From Pseudomonas antarctica (lineage in GTDB: Bacteria > Pseudomonadota > Gammaproteobacteria > Pseudomonadales > Pseudomonadaceae): a stretch of DNA of 64,000 nucleotides. Each line of letters opens with the position of its first letter. Within the stretch, counting starts at the first letter, position 1. Of this stretch, positions 35,373 to 46,870 are shown one piece after another. The DNA lies in the NCBI RefSeq assembly GCF_900624995.1, contig NZ_UYXQ01000004.1:124001-188000 (forward strand). The letters run 5' to 3'. A program made the translations under genes and the position numbers. The notes beneath the pieces were generated by a model. The model was not told the DNA's origin. It saw only the letters and a list, made by a program, of their open reading frames with translations, and made no database searches.

Positions 35373-37898
35373 ATGAGTACCGTGCCCATGTCTTACAACA
35401 ATAATGAATTGACCCTAAGCGCCCCACTCAGTGGCCCGGTGCTGACCCTGGGCAACGTTCCCGACGAAGTGTTCGCCAGCGGCGCCATGGGTGACGGCAT
35501 CGCCATCGACCCGCTGAACGATTGCCTGCATGCCCCGTGTGACGGCGTGATCATTCACGTTGCCCGCACCGGGCACGCGCTGACCATTCGTGCCGAGAAC
35601 GGTGCCGAGGTGTTGATGCATGTCGGCATCGACACGGTGGAACTAAAGGGTGAAGGCTTTGCGCTGCAGGTCAAAGAAGGCGCGCGGGTGAGCCAGGGCC
35701 AGGCGCTGGTGCAGTTTGATCTGGACCGAATTGCGCGCCGGTGCAAAAGCCTGGTCAGCCTGATCATTCTGACCAATGGCGAACACTTTGAGCTGCGGCC
35801 GGTGGCAGGTAAAACCGTCAAGGTCGGTGAGCCGTTGCTGCACATCGTGGCGCGCTCGGCGGCAACGTCGCCAGCGGCTGTGGATAACTCAGTCACCGAA
35901 GTCCGCGCCAGCGTGCGCATTACTCACCGCGGCGGTTTACATGCGCGCCCCGCCGCGCTGATCCGCAAAACCGCCCAAGGGTTCAGCAGCCAGGCGCAGT
36001 TGCACTTCGCTGGCAAATCCGCGCCGTGCGACAGCTTGATTGGCTTAATGGGGCTGGGGATCGGCGAAGGCGACGAGGTGCGTGTCACCTGTCGCGGCAA
36101 GGATTGCGAAGCGGCGTTGCAGGCGTTGGTGGCCGCGCTGTCCGTGGCCGTCAGTGAGGAACAGCACGCGCCGGTAGCCGTTGCTCCGCGCCGTGCCCAT
36201 ACCGAAGTCGGCGTACTGCAAGGCGTATGTGCCGCACCGGGCCTGGTGTGTGGGCCGTTGTTCCGCCTTACCGGCATTGAACTGCCGGCAGACACCGGCA
36301 ACCACTCGGCCGCCGAACAACTGCAACGGCTGGACACCGCCCTTGAGCACGTGCGCGGCGAGATCCGCAACACCTTGGACCACGCCCGCCAACGCAAGAA
36401 TATCGAAGAAGAAGAGATCTTCGCCGCCCACCTCGCCCTGCTGGAAGACCCGGCCCTGCTGGAAGCGGCCACCGCCGCCATCGAACACGGCAGCGCCGCC
36501 ACCCACGCCTGGCGTGATGCGATCCAGGCGCAATGCGCGGTGTTGCTGGCGTTGGGCAAACCGCTGTTCGCCGAGCGCTCCAATGACCTGCGCGACTTGC
36601 AACAGCGGGTGCTGCGCGCACTGCTGGGCGAGGCCTGGCACTTCGAGTTGCCTGCCGGGGCGATTGTCAGCGCCCATGAGCTGACGCCGTCCGACCTGCT
36701 GCAACTGAGTGCGCAACACGCCGCTGGCATCTGCATGGCCGAAGGCGGCGCCACCTCTCATGTGGCCATTTTGGCCCGCGGCAAAGGCTTGCCTTGTGTG
36801 GTGGCGTTGGGCGCAGACGTGCTCGATGTACCGCAAGGCCAGCGCGTGGTACTCGACGCGGTCAATGGGCGCCTGGAACTTGCGCCCAGCGACGCGCGCC
36901 ACGCCGAAGTGCACCAGATTCGTGATGCACAGAAACTGCGCCGCCAGCAACAGCAAGCCCAAGCGCAGGAACCGGCGCGCACCACCGATGGCATCAGCAT
37001 CGAAGTGGCCGCCAATGTCGCCTCCAGCGCCGAGGCCCAAGTGGCGTTTGAAAACGGCGCCGATGGCGTCGGCCTGTTGCGCACCGAATTCCTCTTCGTC
37101 GACCGCCGCACCGCGCCGGATGAACAGGAACAGCGCCAGGCCTATCAAGCCGTGCTGGATGCTATGGGCGACAAGGCAGTGATCATCCGCACCATCGACG
37201 TGGGCGGCGACAAGCAGCTCGACTACCTGCCGCTGCCCGTGGAGGCCAACCCGGTGTTGGGCTTGCGCGGTATTCGCATGGCCCAGGTGCGCCCCGAATT
37301 GCTCGACCAGCAGCTGCGCGCGCTGCTGCAAGTCAGCCCGCTGGAACGTTGCCGCATCTTGCTGCCGATGGTCAGCGAAGTGGATGAACTGCTGCAGATC
37401 CGCCAGCGCCTGGATGAGTTGTGTGCCGATCTGGGGCTGACCCAGCGCCCGGAGCTGGGCGTGATGATCGAAGTACCCGCCGCCGCGCTGATGGCCGAGC
37501 AGCTTGCGCTGTATGCAGACTTCCTCTCCATCGGCACCAATGACCTCTCCCAGTACACCCTGGCCATGGACCGCGACCACGCAGGCCTCGCCGCACGGGT
37601 CGATGCCTTACACCCGGCGCTGCTGCGGCTGATCGCACAGACCTGCGCCGGTGCGGCTAAACATGGGCGTTGGGTGGGTGTTTGCGGCGCCCTCGCGTCC
37701 GACCCGTTGGCCACGCCAGTGCTGATCGGCCTGGGCGTCAGCGAGCTGTCGGTAAGCGCGCCGCAAATTGGAGAAATCAAGGACCGCGTCCGCCACCTGG
37801 ACGCGGCTCAATGCCGGCAACTGAGCCAAGGCCTGCTCGACCTGAGCAGCGCCAAGGCGGTTCGCCAAGCCTGTCAACACCACTGGCCGCTGAGCTGA
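35373..37898 (+). CDS. nagF: PTS fusion protein EIIA(Glc-type)-HPr-EI of the GlcNAc system
   Basis: An 841-residue cytoplasmic phosphotransferase fusion. EIIA covers about residues 15-160 with phospho-His83 (VLMHVGIDTVEL) and partner His68 (RTGHAL). HPr covers about 178-262 with His190 in HRGGLHARPAAL. Enzyme I covers about 275-841 with phospho-His463 (EGGATSHVAILARG) and the PEP-binding C-terminus (GADGVGLLRTEFLF, SIGTNDLSQYTLAMDRDH, GVCGALASD). It takes phosphate from PEP and hands it through its three sites to NagE. Start at ATG 35373; an alternative ATG lies at 35388, and neither has a strong ribosome site. It is 14 bases after the deaminase gene and 27 before nagE. Confidence 0.95.
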   Translation: MSTVPMSYNNNELTLSAPLSGPVLTLGNVPDEVFASGAMGDGIAIDPLNDCLHAPCDGVIIHVARTGHALTIRAENGAEVLMHVGIDTVELKGEGFALQVKEGARVSQGQALVQFDLDRIARRCKSLVSLIILTNGEHFELRPVAGKTVKVGEPLLHIVARSAATSPAAVDNSVTEVRASVRITHRGGLHARPAALIRKTAQGFSSQAQLHFAGKSAPCDSLIGLMGLGIGEGDEVRVTCRGKDCEAALQALVAALSVAVSEEQHAPVAVAPRRAHTEVGVLQGVCAAPGLVCGPLFRLTGIELPADTGNHSAAEQLQRLDTALEHVRGEIRNTLDHARQRKNIEEEEIFAAHLALLEDPALLEAATAAIEHGSAATHAWRDAIQAQCAVLLALGKPLFAERSNDLRDLQQRVLRALLGEAWHFELPAGAIVSAHELTPSDLLQLSAQHAAGICMAEGGATSHVAILARGKGLPCVVALGADVLDVPQGQRVVLDAVNGRLELAPSDARHAEVHQIRDAQKLRRQQQQAQAQEPARTTDGISIEVAANVASSAEAQVAFENGADGVGLLRTEFLFVDRRTAPDEQEQRQAYQAVLDAMGDKAVIIRTIDVGGDKQLDYLPLPVEANPVLGLRGIRMAQVRPELLDQQLRALLQVSPLERCRILLPMVSEVDELLQIRQRLDELCADLGLTQRPELGVMIEVPAAALMAEQLALYADFLSIGTNDLSQYTLAMDRDHAGLAARVDALHPALLRLIAQTCAGAAKHGRWVGVCGALASDPLATPVLIGLGVSELSVSAPQIGEIKDRVRHLDAAQCRQLSQGLLDLSSAKAVRQACQHHWPLS

Positions 37899-37925
37899 CA
37901 ACAACAAGAAAAAGGGAGACATGCC

Positions 37926-39632
37926 ATGTACCAACACTTTATCGAAGGCTTACAACGCCTGGGCCGCGCGCTGATGCTGCCGATCGCGATCTTGCCGATC
38001 GCCGGGCTCTTGCTGCGCCTGGGCGACACCGACTTGCTCAACATCGCGGTGATGCACGACGCCGGGCAAGCGATCTTCGCCAACCTGGCGTTGATCTTCG
38101 CCATCGGTATCGCCGTGGGCTTTGCCCGCGACAATAACGGCACGGCAGGGTTGGCCGGGGCGATTGGTTACCTGGTGATGGTCTCCACGCTCAAGGTAAT
38201 GGACACCAGCATCAACATGGGCATGCTCGCGGGTATCGCCAGCGGCTTGATGGCCGGTGGGCTGTATAACCGTTTCAAGGACATCAAGCTGCCGGAGTAC
38301 CTCGCCTTCTTTGGCGGGCGACGGTTTGTGCCGATTGTCACCGGCTTTTCGGCGGTGGCCCTGGGCGTGATCTTCGGCCTGATCTGGCCGCCGATCCAGC
38401 ACGGCATCAACAGCTTCGGCGTGCTGCTGATGGAAAGCGGCAGCTTCGGCGCCTTCGTGTTCGGCGTGTTCAACCGCCTGCTGATCGTCACTGGCCTGCA
38501 CCATATCCTCAACAACATGGCGTGGTTCGTGTTCGGCACCTTCACTGACCCGGTGACCGGCGCCGTGGTGACTGGCGACCTGACCCGCTACTTCGCCGGC
38601 GACCCCAAAGGTGGCCAGTTCATGACCGGCATGTTCCCGGTGATGCTGTTCGGCTTGCCGGCCGCGTGCCTGGCGATGTACCGCAACGCGCTGCCGGAAC
38701 GCCGCAAAGTCATGGGCGGGATTTTCCTGTCGATGGCGCTGACCTCGTTTTTGACCGGCGTGACGGAGCCGATTGAGTTCGCGTTCATGTTCCTTGCGCC
38801 GTTTTTGTACCTGATTCACGCGGTGCTTACCGGCCTGTCGATGGCCGTGACCAACCTGCTCAACATCCACCTCGGTTTTACCTTCTCCGGTGGGTTTATC
38901 GACATGGTGCTGGGCTGGGGCAAGTCCACCAACGGTTGGCTGGTGTTCCCCGTCGGCCTGGCTTACGCGCTGATCTACTACAGCGTGTTCAACTACTGCA
39001 TCCGCCGCTTCAACCTGAAGACGCCTGGGCGTGAAGACATCCAGGTGGTGCAGGCCGAGGCGATGAGTGATAACCAGCTGGCCAGTGCGTATATCCGTGC
39101 GCTGGGCGGTGCGGCTAACTTGCTGAGTGTCGGCGCCTGTACCACGCGCCTGCGGTTGGACATGGTAGATCGCAACAAGGCGGTAGATGCGGAGCTCAAA
39201 GCCCTCGGCGCCATGGCCGTGGTACGGCCGGGTAATGGCGGGAGCTTGCAGGTGGTGGTCGGGCCGATGGCCGACAGCATTGCCGATGAGATCCGCCTGG
39301 CCATGCCATCGTTTGTTGCCGCTGCACCTGTGACGGTCGCGCCTGTGGATAAGCCGGTTGCGGTGAATGTGCACGAGGCCGAGAAATGGCTGAGCGCTTT
39401 GGGTGGTCGAGGGAATGTACGGCAGCTGGACGCCGTGGCGATGACCCGGCTGCGGGTGGAGTTGGGGGATGATTCGGTGTTGTCAGAAGCTGAACTCACG
39501 GCGCTGGGCTGCCAGGGTGTGAGCCAGCTGGACAGCGGTGTTTGGCACCTGTTGATTGGTGACAAGGCATCGGGGTTGGGTGAGGCGCTGGAGCGGTTGG
39601 TCAGTGGCCGTGAGGTCGGCGTCAGGGCGTAA
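37926..39632 (+). CDS. nagE: N-acetylglucosamine PTS permease EIICB with an extra Cys-less EIIB-like domain
   Basis: A 568-residue inner-membrane transporter. EIIC fills about residues 1-360 (MYQHFIEGLQRLGRALMLPI, GLHHILNNMAWFVFG, FLTGVTEPIEFAFMFLAP are NagE-like). EIIB follows with the phospho-Cys405 in SVGACTTRLRL. A second EIIB-like repeat lies at about 478-555 (EAEKWLSALGG ... GVWHLLIG); its equivalent position is Ala505 (DAVAMTRLRV), exactly 100 residues after Cys405, so it cannot be phosphorylated the same way. There is no EIIA domain; the upstream fusion supplies it. GlcNAc is taken up and delivered as GlcNAc-6-phosphate to NagA. Confidence 0.95.
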   Translation: MYQHFIEGLQRLGRALMLPIAILPIAGLLLRLGDTDLLNIAVMHDAGQAIFANLALIFAIGIAVGFARDNNGTAGLAGAIGYLVMVSTLKVMDTSINMGMLAGIASGLMAGGLYNRFKDIKLPEYLAFFGGRRFVPIVTGFSAVALGVIFGLIWPPIQHGINSFGVLLMESGSFGAFVFGVFNRLLIVTGLHHILNNMAWFVFGTFTDPVTGAVVTGDLTRYFAGDPKGGQFMTGMFPVMLFGLPAACLAMYRNALPERRKVMGGIFLSMALTSFLTGVTEPIEFAFMFLAPFLYLIHAVLTGLSMAVTNLLNIHLGFTFSGGFIDMVLGWGKSTNGWLVFPVGLAYALIYYSVFNYCIRRFNLKTPGREDIQVVQAEAMSDNQLASAYIRALGGAANLLSVGACTTRLRLDMVDRNKAVDAELKALGAMAVVRPGNGGSLQVVVGPMADSIADEIRLAMPSFVAAAPVTVAPVDKPVAVNVHEAEKWLSALGGRGNVRQLDAVAMTRLRVELGDDSVLSEAELTALGCQGVSQLDSGVWHLLIGDKASGLGEALERLVSGREVGVRA

Positions 39633-39650
39633 ATCATCACGGCCTGAAGT

Positions 39651-39745
39651 GGCCTCATCGCAGGCAAGCCAGCTCCCACATTTTGATCGGTGCCCGACTT
39701 GGCAATGCGGTCAAATGTGGGAGCGGGCTTGCTCGCGAAGAGGCC
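39651..39745. repeat. Hybrid REPIN with two different REP halves
   Basis: The left half is of the CGCAGGCAAGCCAGCTCCCA type (39660-39679), the right half is ATGTGGGAGCGGGCTTGCTC (39715-39734) followed by GCGAA, as in the REPIN at 46481. Flanks GGCCTC (39651) and GAGGCC (39740) pair outside. So one REPIN joins units of two REP subtypes seen separately elsewhere in the window. Confidence 0.75.
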
Positions 39746-39757
39746 ATTACAGCCAAC

Positions 39758-39796
39758 AAAAAACCCGCTGACCGAACCGGCCCAGCGGGTTTCTTT
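39758..39796. terminator. Bidirectional terminator between nagE and the RidA-like gene
   Basis: AAACCCGCTG (39761-39770) pairs with CAGCGGGTTT (39783-39792), flanked by A-run and TTCTTTT. Placed between two convergent genes, it can end both transcripts. Confidence 0.88.
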
Positions 39797-39830
39797 TATT
39801 TACAACCGGCGGATCAACAACCCAGCCGCA

Positions 39831-40298
39831 TCACTTCGCTGCAATGCACTCGATTTCCATCCGAGCATTCCAGGCCAGCTCGGTACCACCGAACGCGCTA
39901 CGCGCCGGGTAGGGCTTTTTGAAATACTCTTTGTACACTTCGTTAAAGGCTGGCCATTCCTTGATGTCGGCCAGGAAAACCGTGCACTTGACCACGTCCG
40001 TGAGCGCGTAGCCGTTGGCCTTGAGCGTGGTTTTGATGTTTTCCAGGGCTTGGCGCGATTCCGGCACGATACCGCCTGACACCACTTTATCGGAACCGTG
40101 TGCGTCGCCGATTTCCCCGGCAGTGTAGAACACGTTGCCTACACGTACGCCATCGGAGAACGGCAGGTCGAAGCGCCCTGAGTCATAGAACTGGACGTTA
40201 CCCTTGGCCTTAACCTCGGGTTTGCCGGCCCACGCGCCACCGGCTCCAATCACCATTGCCGCCAGAGCACTGCCTGCGATCAACTGGTTTTTCTTCAT
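39831..40298 (-). CDS. Exported RidA/YjgF-family protein
   Basis: A 155-residue protein: signal peptide MKKNQLIAGSALAAMVIGAGGAWA (cleavage about residue 24), then a RidA-like domain. Recognisable RidA features are FSDGVRVGNVFYTAGEIG, SRQALENIKTTLKANGYALTDVVKCTVFLADIKEWPAFNEVYKEYF and YPARSAFGGTELAWNARMEIECIA. The usual catalytic Arg sits in PARSAF and the final Glu in MEIECIA, as in deaminases acting on enamines/imines. RidA is normally cytosolic; the signal peptide suggests a periplasmic variant. The ATG at 40298 is preferred to one six codons upstream. Monocistronic, bracketed by two near-identical terminators. Confidence 0.85.
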   Translation of the reverse strand: MKKNQLIAGSALAAMVIGAGGAWAGKPEVKAKGNVQFYDSGRFDLPFSDGVRVGNVFYTAGEIGDAHGSDKVVSGGIVPESRQALENIKTTLKANGYALTDVVKCTVFLADIKEWPAFNEVYKEYFKKPYPARSAFGGTELAWNARMEIECIAAK

Positions 40299-40440
40299 GT
40301 AGGAACACCTTCTCAACGAGGTCTAAGCCCGAGACATCCACGCGGCCACTGATGCGGATGGGCTGTCTCGAAGCACCTGCACGGCACACTACCGTCGCTG
40401 GCGACTAAGCCTCTGTAGGGGTTTTCTGTTTTCCAGGCAC

Positions 40441-40475
40441 AAAAAACCCGCTGTCCGTGAGGGCCCAGCGGGTTT
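40441..40475 (-). terminator. Terminator downstream of the YqfO-like gene and purL
   Basis: AAACCCGCTG and CAGCGGGTTT stem with TTTTTT on the minus strand. The stem sequence equals that at 39758-39796. Confidence 0.85.
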
Positions 40476-40495
40476 CTCGTTTCACAGCCGTCGGA

Positions 40496-40807
40496 TTAAA
40501 AATCCGCCAACTGCCACACCTCATACGCCGGTGTCTCGTAGGGATGGCTGAGTTTCAACGCAGCTACAACCGCCACGATCAACTCATCCGCCACCACCAG
40601 CTCAACTTTCCATTCTTCAACCACTTCAACCTGGCCCACTTGCCCGATAAACGGCTGACTGCCGTCCAATGCGCGAAATTGGCCCTGGCCCAGCACTTGC
40701 CAGGCACAGTTGTCGTAGTCGCCGATGCGCCCACCACCGGCTGCGAAGACGGCGGTTTTTACCGTCTCCACATGGCTGTCGGGCACAAAGAAGGCGAGCT
40801 TGTACAC
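40496..40807 (-). CDS. YqfO/NIF3-insert-like protein (CutA-like fold)
   Basis: A 103-residue protein: MYKLAFFVPDSHVETVKTAVFAAGGGRIGDYDNCAW, then GQFRALDGSQPFIG and LKLSHPYETPAYEVW. It corresponds to the small alpha/beta insert of NIF3-like proteins such as YqfO, found here as a stand-alone protein as in other pseudomonads. Function unknown. Its start is 4 bases after the purL stop, so it is in the purL transcript. Confidence 0.85.
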   Translation of the reverse strand: MYKLAFFVPDSHVETVKTAVFAAGGGRIGDYDNCAWQVLGQGQFRALDGSQPFIGQVGQVEVVEEWKVELVVADELIVAVVAALKLSHPYETPAYEVWQLADF

Positions 40808-40811
40808 GGCC

Positions 40812-43800
40812 TTAGTTCACCCACACGCGCGCGTTGCGGAACATGCGCATCCAGGCGCCGTCTTCGTTCCATTCTTCCGGGCGCCACGAGTTTTGCACGG
40901 CGCGGAATACACGCTCCGGGTGCGGCATCATGATGGTGACGCGACCGTCGCGGCTGGTAAGGCCGGTGATCCCGCGCGGCGAGCCGTTCGGGTTGGCCGG
41001 GTAGCTTTCGGTGACCTTGCCGTGGTTATCGACGAAACGCAGTGCCACGGTGCCGGACAAGTCGGCTTCGAGCAGTGCTTCTTCGCTGGCGAACTCGGCG
41101 TGGCCTTCACCGTGGGCGATGGCGATCGGCATGCGCGAACCAGCCATGCCTTGCAGGAAGATCGAGTTGGACTCCTGCACCTGCACCATGGCAACACGGG
41201 CTTCAAACTGCTCGGAACGGTTACGCACAAAGTGCGGCCAGAACTCGCTGCCCGGGATCAGTTCGCTGAGGTTGGACATCATCTGGCAACCGTTGCACAC
41301 ACCCAGGGTGAAGCTGTCGTTGCGCTCGAAGAAGCCTTGGAACGCGTCGCGGGCACGGCTGTTGAACAGCGCCGACTTGGCCCAGCCTTCACCGGCACCC
41401 AGCACGTCGCCATAGGAGAAACCGCCGCAGGCGACGAGGCCTTTGAACTCGTTGAGGTCAACGCGACCGGCGAGGATGTCGCTCATGTGCACGTCGATCG
41501 CATTAAAGCCGGCGCGGTCGAACGCGGCCGCCATTTCCACTTGGCCGTTGACGCCCTGCTCGCGCAGTACCGCCACTTGTGGGCGGATGCCTTTTTTGAT
41601 GTAAGGCGCGGCGATGTCCTGGTTGACGTCGAAGCTGAGCTTGGTGCTCAGGCCCGGGTTGTCTTCTTCCAGGATCACGTCGAATTCCTGCTCGGCGCAG
41701 TCGGCGTTATCACGCAGCCGTTGGATCTGGTAGCTGGTCTCAGACCACTGGCGTTGCAGCAGACGGCGCTGGCCGGCAAACACCGTATCGCCATTAAAGG
41801 AGATATTGATTTCACCGTTATTGATCGGCTGGCCGATCACCGCCACGCAGTCGTCCAGGCCTGCGGCGCTGAACTGTGCGAGTACGTCTGGGGTAGCGTC
41901 CTGGCGAACCTGGATCACGGCGCCCAATTCTTCGTTGAACAGGATGCCATTAATCTCAGAGGCATCCTCGGCAACGCTGTCGAGCACGATGTTCAGGCCG
42001 CAGTGACCGGCGAAGGCCATTTCCACGACGCTGGTCAGCAAGCCGCCATCGGAACGGTCGTGGTAGGCCAGCAGATGGCCGTCAGCATTCAGGCCCTGGA
42101 TCACGGCGAAGAAGGCTTTCAGGTCTTCGGCGTCATCCACGTCCGGCGCGTGCTTACCGAGCTTGCCGTGGGTTTGCGCGAGGATCGAGGCGCCCATGCG
42201 GTTCTGGCCACGGCCCAAGTCGATCAGGATCAGATCGGTGGTGCCCTTGTCCATGCGCAGTTGCGGGGTCAGGGTCTGGCGAATGTCGGTGACCGGAGCA
42301 AAACCGGTGACAATCAGCGACAGCGGCGAGGTAACGCTCTTGTCGGTGCCGTCTTCGTTCCAACGGGTGGCCATGGACATCGAGTCCTTGCCCACCGGAA
42401 TGGTGATACCCAGTTCCGGGCACAGCTCCATGCCGACCGCTTTAACCGTGTCGTACAGGCGTGCATCTTCACCTGGGTGGCCAGCGGCGGACATCCAGTT
42501 GGCCGACAGTTTGATGTCGGACAGCTTGCCGATACGGGAGGCGGCGATGTTGGTGAGGGTTTCACCAATGGCCATGCGGCCCGACGCCGGAGCGTCCAGC
42601 AGGGCCAGCGGCGTGCGCTCGCCCATCGCCATGGCTTCACCGGTGTACACGTCGAAGCTGGTGGCGGTGACGGCAACGTCGGCCACCGGCACTTGCCATG
42701 GGCCAACCATTTGGTCGCGGGCAACCAGGCCGGTGATGGTGCGGTCGCCGATGGTGATCAGGAAACTTTTGCTCGCCACGGCCGGGTGGTGCAGCACGCG
42801 TTCGATGCTGTCGGCCAGTTCCAGCGTGCTTGGGTCGAAGTCATCGCCCAGCTCGGCTTCACGTACCGCCGAACGGTGCATGCGTGGGGCTTTGCCCAGC
42901 AGCACTTCGAGTGGCATGTCTACCGGGCTGTTGCCGAAGTGGCTATCTGTGACAGTAAGCTGCGGTTCGGCAGTGGCTTCGCCGACTACGGCGAATGGGC
43001 AACGCTCGCGTTCGCAGATGGCCTGGAAGCGCGCGAAGTCTTCAGGGCCAACGGCCAGCACGTAGCGTTCCTGGGATTCGTTACTCCAGATCTCGTGCGG
43101 GGCCATGCCCGGCTCGTCGTTTGGAATATTGCGCAGTTCGAAACGGCCACCACGGTCGCCATCGTTGACCAGTTCCGGGAAGGCGTTGGACAAACCGCCG
43201 GCGCCGACGTCATGGATGAAGCTGATCGGGTTCTTGTCACCCAACTGCCAGCAACGGTCGATAACTTCCTGGCAGCGGCGTTCCATCTCTGGGTTTTCGC
43301 GCTGTACGGACGCGAAGTCCAGGTCCGCCGAGCTGGTGCCGGTGGCCATGGAGGAAGCTGCGCCGCCGCCCAGGCCGATCAACATCGCCGGGCCACCCAG
43401 CACGATCAGCTTGGAGCCGACCAGGATTTCGGCTTTCTGTACGTGTTCTTCACGGATATTGCCCATGCCGCCGGCCAACATGATCGGCTTATGGTAGCCG
43501 CGCACTTCATCGCCACGCGGGGTGGTGATGGACTGCTCAAACGTACGGAAATAGCCGGTCAGCGCCGGGCGGCCGAACTCATTGTTGAACGCAGCGCCGC
43601 CAAGCGGGCCTTCGATCATGATGTCCAGCGCGGTAACGATGCGCTCAGGCTTGCCGTACGGCACTTCCCACGGTTGTTCGAAGCCTGGGATCTGCAGGTT
43701 GGATACGGTGAAGCCGGTCAGGCCTGCCTTTGGCTTGGCGCCACGGCCGGTCGCGCCTTCGTCGCGGATCTCACCGCCGGAACCGGTGGCGGCGCCTGGG

Positions 43801-44708
43801 AACGGGGCAATCGCGGTCGGGTGGTTGTGGGTTTCAACCTTCATCAGGATGTGCACCGGTTCCTGCACCGCGCCGTACTGGCGGGTTTCAGGGTCCGGGA
43901 AGAAACGCCCGGCGACGGAGCCGACGATCACCGAGGCGTTGTCTTTATAAGCCGACAGAACGCCTTCGCTGTGCATCACGTAGGTGTTCTTGATCATGCC
44001 GAACAGGCTTTTTTCCTGGCTTTCGCCGTCGATGTCCCAACTGGCGTTGAAGATCTTGTGACGGCAATGCTCGGAGTTGGCCTGCGCAAACATCATCAGC
44101 TCGATGTCGTGCGGGTTGCGCTTCAAGCCGTTGAAGGCGTTGACCAGGTAGTCGATCTCGTCTTCGGCCAGGGCCAGGCCCAGTTCGGTGTTGGCCTTCT
44201 CGAGGGCGGCGCGGCCACCGCCCAGCACGTCAATGGCGGTCAGCGGTTTTGGCTCGGCGTGGCTGAACAGGCCGGCAGCCTGTTCCAACTGGCTGACGAT
44301 GATCTGGGTCATGCGGTCGTGCAGGCTGCTGGCGATCAGCTCGGCCTCGGCGTCGCTGAACTGGCCGGCAACATAGAAAGCGATACCGCGCTCCAGGCGC
44401 TGGATTTTTTCCAGGCCACAGTTGCGGGCGATATCACTGGCCTTGCTCGACCAGGGCGAGATGGTGCCGAACCGTGGCAGAACCAGGAACAAGCGGCCGT
44501 TAGGCTCTTGAACGGGAACGCTTGGGCCGTACTTCAGAAGGCGTGCCAGCACTTGCTGTTCGTCGGCGGTCAACACGCCGGTAACGTCGGCGAAGTGAGC
44601 AAATTCAGCATACAAGCCTGTAACCGCTGGAACCTTTTGGCTCAGTTGCTCAAGGAGTTTGCTGTGGCGAAAGGCAGAAAGGGCAGGAGCGCCGCGCAGG
44701 ATCAACAT
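40812..44708 (-). CDS. purL: Phosphoribosylformylglycinamidine synthase (PurL, single-chain)
   Basis: A 1298-residue purine-biosynthesis enzyme making FGAM from FGAR, glutamine and ATP. Order: N-terminal domain ([22 protein letters not shown]), FGAM synthase repeats with [56 protein letters not shown] and [13 protein letters not shown], then a C-terminal class I glutamine amidotransferase with the nucleophile in [14 protein letters not shown] and the catalytic His in [10 protein letters not shown]. Length fits the large gammaproteobacterial type. A very long open frame on the opposite strand is only its shadow. Confidence 0.98.
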   Translation of the reverse strand: MLILRGAPALSAFRHSKLLEQLSQKVPAVTGLYAEFAHFADVTGVLTADEQQVLARLLKYGPSVPVQEPNGRLFLVLPRFGTISPWSSKASDIARNCGLEKIQRLERGIAFYVAGQFSDAEAELIASSLHDRMTQIIVSQLEQAAGLFSHAEPKPLTAIDVLGGGRAALEKANTELGLALAEDEIDYLVNAFNGLKRNPHDIELMMFAQANSEHCRHKIFNASWDIDGESQEKSLFGMIKNTYVMHSEGVLSAYKDNASVIVGSVAGRFFPDPETRQYGAVQEPVHILMKVETHNHPTAIAPFPGAATGSGGEIRDEGATGRGAKPKAGLTGFTVSNLQIPGFEQPWEVPYGKPERIVTALDIMIEGPLGGAAFNNEFGRPALTGYFRTFEQSITTPRGDEVRGYHKPIMLAGGMGNIREEHVQKAEILVGSKLIVLGGPAMLIGLGGGAASSMATGTSSADLDFASVQRENPEMERRCQEVIDRCWQLGDKNPISFIHDVGAGGLSNAFPELVNDGDRGGRFELRNIPNDEPGMAPHEIWSNESQERYVLAVGPEDFARFQAICERERCPFAVVGEATAEPQLTVTDSHFGNSPVDMPLEVLLGKAPRMHRSAVREAELGDDFDPSTLELADSIERVLHHPAVASKSFLITIGDRTITGLVARDQMVGPWQVPVADVAVTATSFDVYTGEAMAMGERTPLALLDAPASGRMAIGETLTNIAASRIGKLSDIKLSANWMSAAGHPGEDARLYDTVKAVGMELCPELGITIPVGKDSMSMATRWNEDGTDKSVTSPLSLIVTGFAPVTDIRQTLTPQLRMDKGTTDLILIDLGRGQNRMGASILAQTHGKLGKHAPDVDDAEDLKAFFAVIQGLNADGHLLAYHDRSDGGLLTSVVEMAFAGHCGLNIVLDSVAEDASEINGILFNEELGAVIQVRQDATPDVLAQFSAAGLDDCVAVIGQPINNGEINISFNGDTVFAGQRRLLQRQWSETSYQIQRLRDNADCAEQEFDVILEEDNPGLSTKLSFDVNQDIAAPYIKKGIRPQVAVLREQGVNGQVEMAAAFDRAGFNAIDVHMSDILAGRVDLNEFKGLVACGGFSYGDVLGAGEGWAKSALFNSRARDAFQGFFERNDSFTLGVCNGCQMMSNLSELIPGSEFWPHFVRNRSEQFEARVAMVQVQESNSIFLQGMAGSRMPIAIAHGEGHAEFASEEALLEADLSGTVALRFVDNHGKVTESYPANPNGSPRGITGLTSRDGRVTIMMPHPERVFRAVQNSWRPEEWNEDGAWMRMFRNARVWVN

Positions 44709-44757
44709 CTTCGGGACAGCCTCGGGAAGGGGTGTGCTTTGAGGCCGTGCATTCTAG

Positions 44758-46455
<1,698 letters not shown>

Positions 46456-46480
46456 CGCTCTCCCAAACATCACAAAACTA

Positions 46481-46572
46481 ATGTGGGAGCGGGCTTGCTC
46501 GCGAAAGCGGTGGGTCAGTCGATACATCTGGTGGCTGACACTCCCTCTTCGCGAGCAAGCCCGCTCCCACAT
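46481..46572. repeat. REPIN (GGGCTTGCTCGCGAA subtype)
   Basis: ATGTGGGAGCGGGCTTGCTC (46481-46500) plus GCGAA, and its exact inverse 46548-46572; a smaller inner stem (GTCAG/CTGAC) lies in the loop. It separates convergent mltF and the EIIB-like gene and marks the border of the accessory block. The sequence differs from the CTGGCTTGCCTGCGAT subtype. Confidence 0.88.
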
Positions 46573-46589
46573 TTAGATCTGCTCTTGGC

Positions 46590-46868
46590 TTAGAGACCGG
46601 TGATCAAATGAACGACCCCACCGGTCAATACCATCACACCCGGCACACCCGCCGCCTTGAGTGCCGGTTCATCCAACCGCCCCGCATCCTGCAATTGCAC
46701 ACGCACCCGCGTCAGCGCCACACGTTGTTGTGACTTGAGGTTATCCGCGCCGCCCAATGCATTCAGAACATCGGCCGACAACAGACTCGGGGCTGCCGTC
46801 ACAGCCGTCTCGGCAATCAAGTCCGGGGTCAGGGCTTTCCAGAACGCCCGCTGCAATTTCTCGAACAT
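46590..46868 (-). CDS. Stand-alone PTS EIIB-like protein lacking the phosphorylation Cys
   Basis: A 92-residue protein. A glucose-type EIIB domain covers about residues 30-92: SADVLNALGGADNL, then QQRVALTRVRVQLQD and VMVLTGGVVHLITGL. In active EIIB domains the motif reads A-C-x-T-R; here residue 51 is Ala (V-A-L-T-R), so the domain cannot carry phosphate on Cys. It strongly resembles the second, equally Cys-less EIIB repeat of the NagE permease in this window. It starts 2 bases after the EIIA-HPr-EI fusion gene and is last in the tre cluster. A structural or regulatory role is inferred. Confidence 0.85.
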   Translation of the reverse strand: MFEKLQRAFWKALTPDLIAETAVTAAPSLLSADVLNALGGADNLKSQQRVALTRVRVQLQDAGRLDEPALKAAGVPGVMVLTGGVVHLITGL

Positions 46869-46870
46869 GC

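Noticed and set aside
36045..37580. Long minus-strand frame across the EIIA-HPr-EI gene
   Set aside because: Shadow of the fusion gene, no domain recognisable.
37950..39374. Long minus-strand frame inside nagE
   Set aside because: His/Gln-rich antisense translation; NagE is full length on the plus strand.
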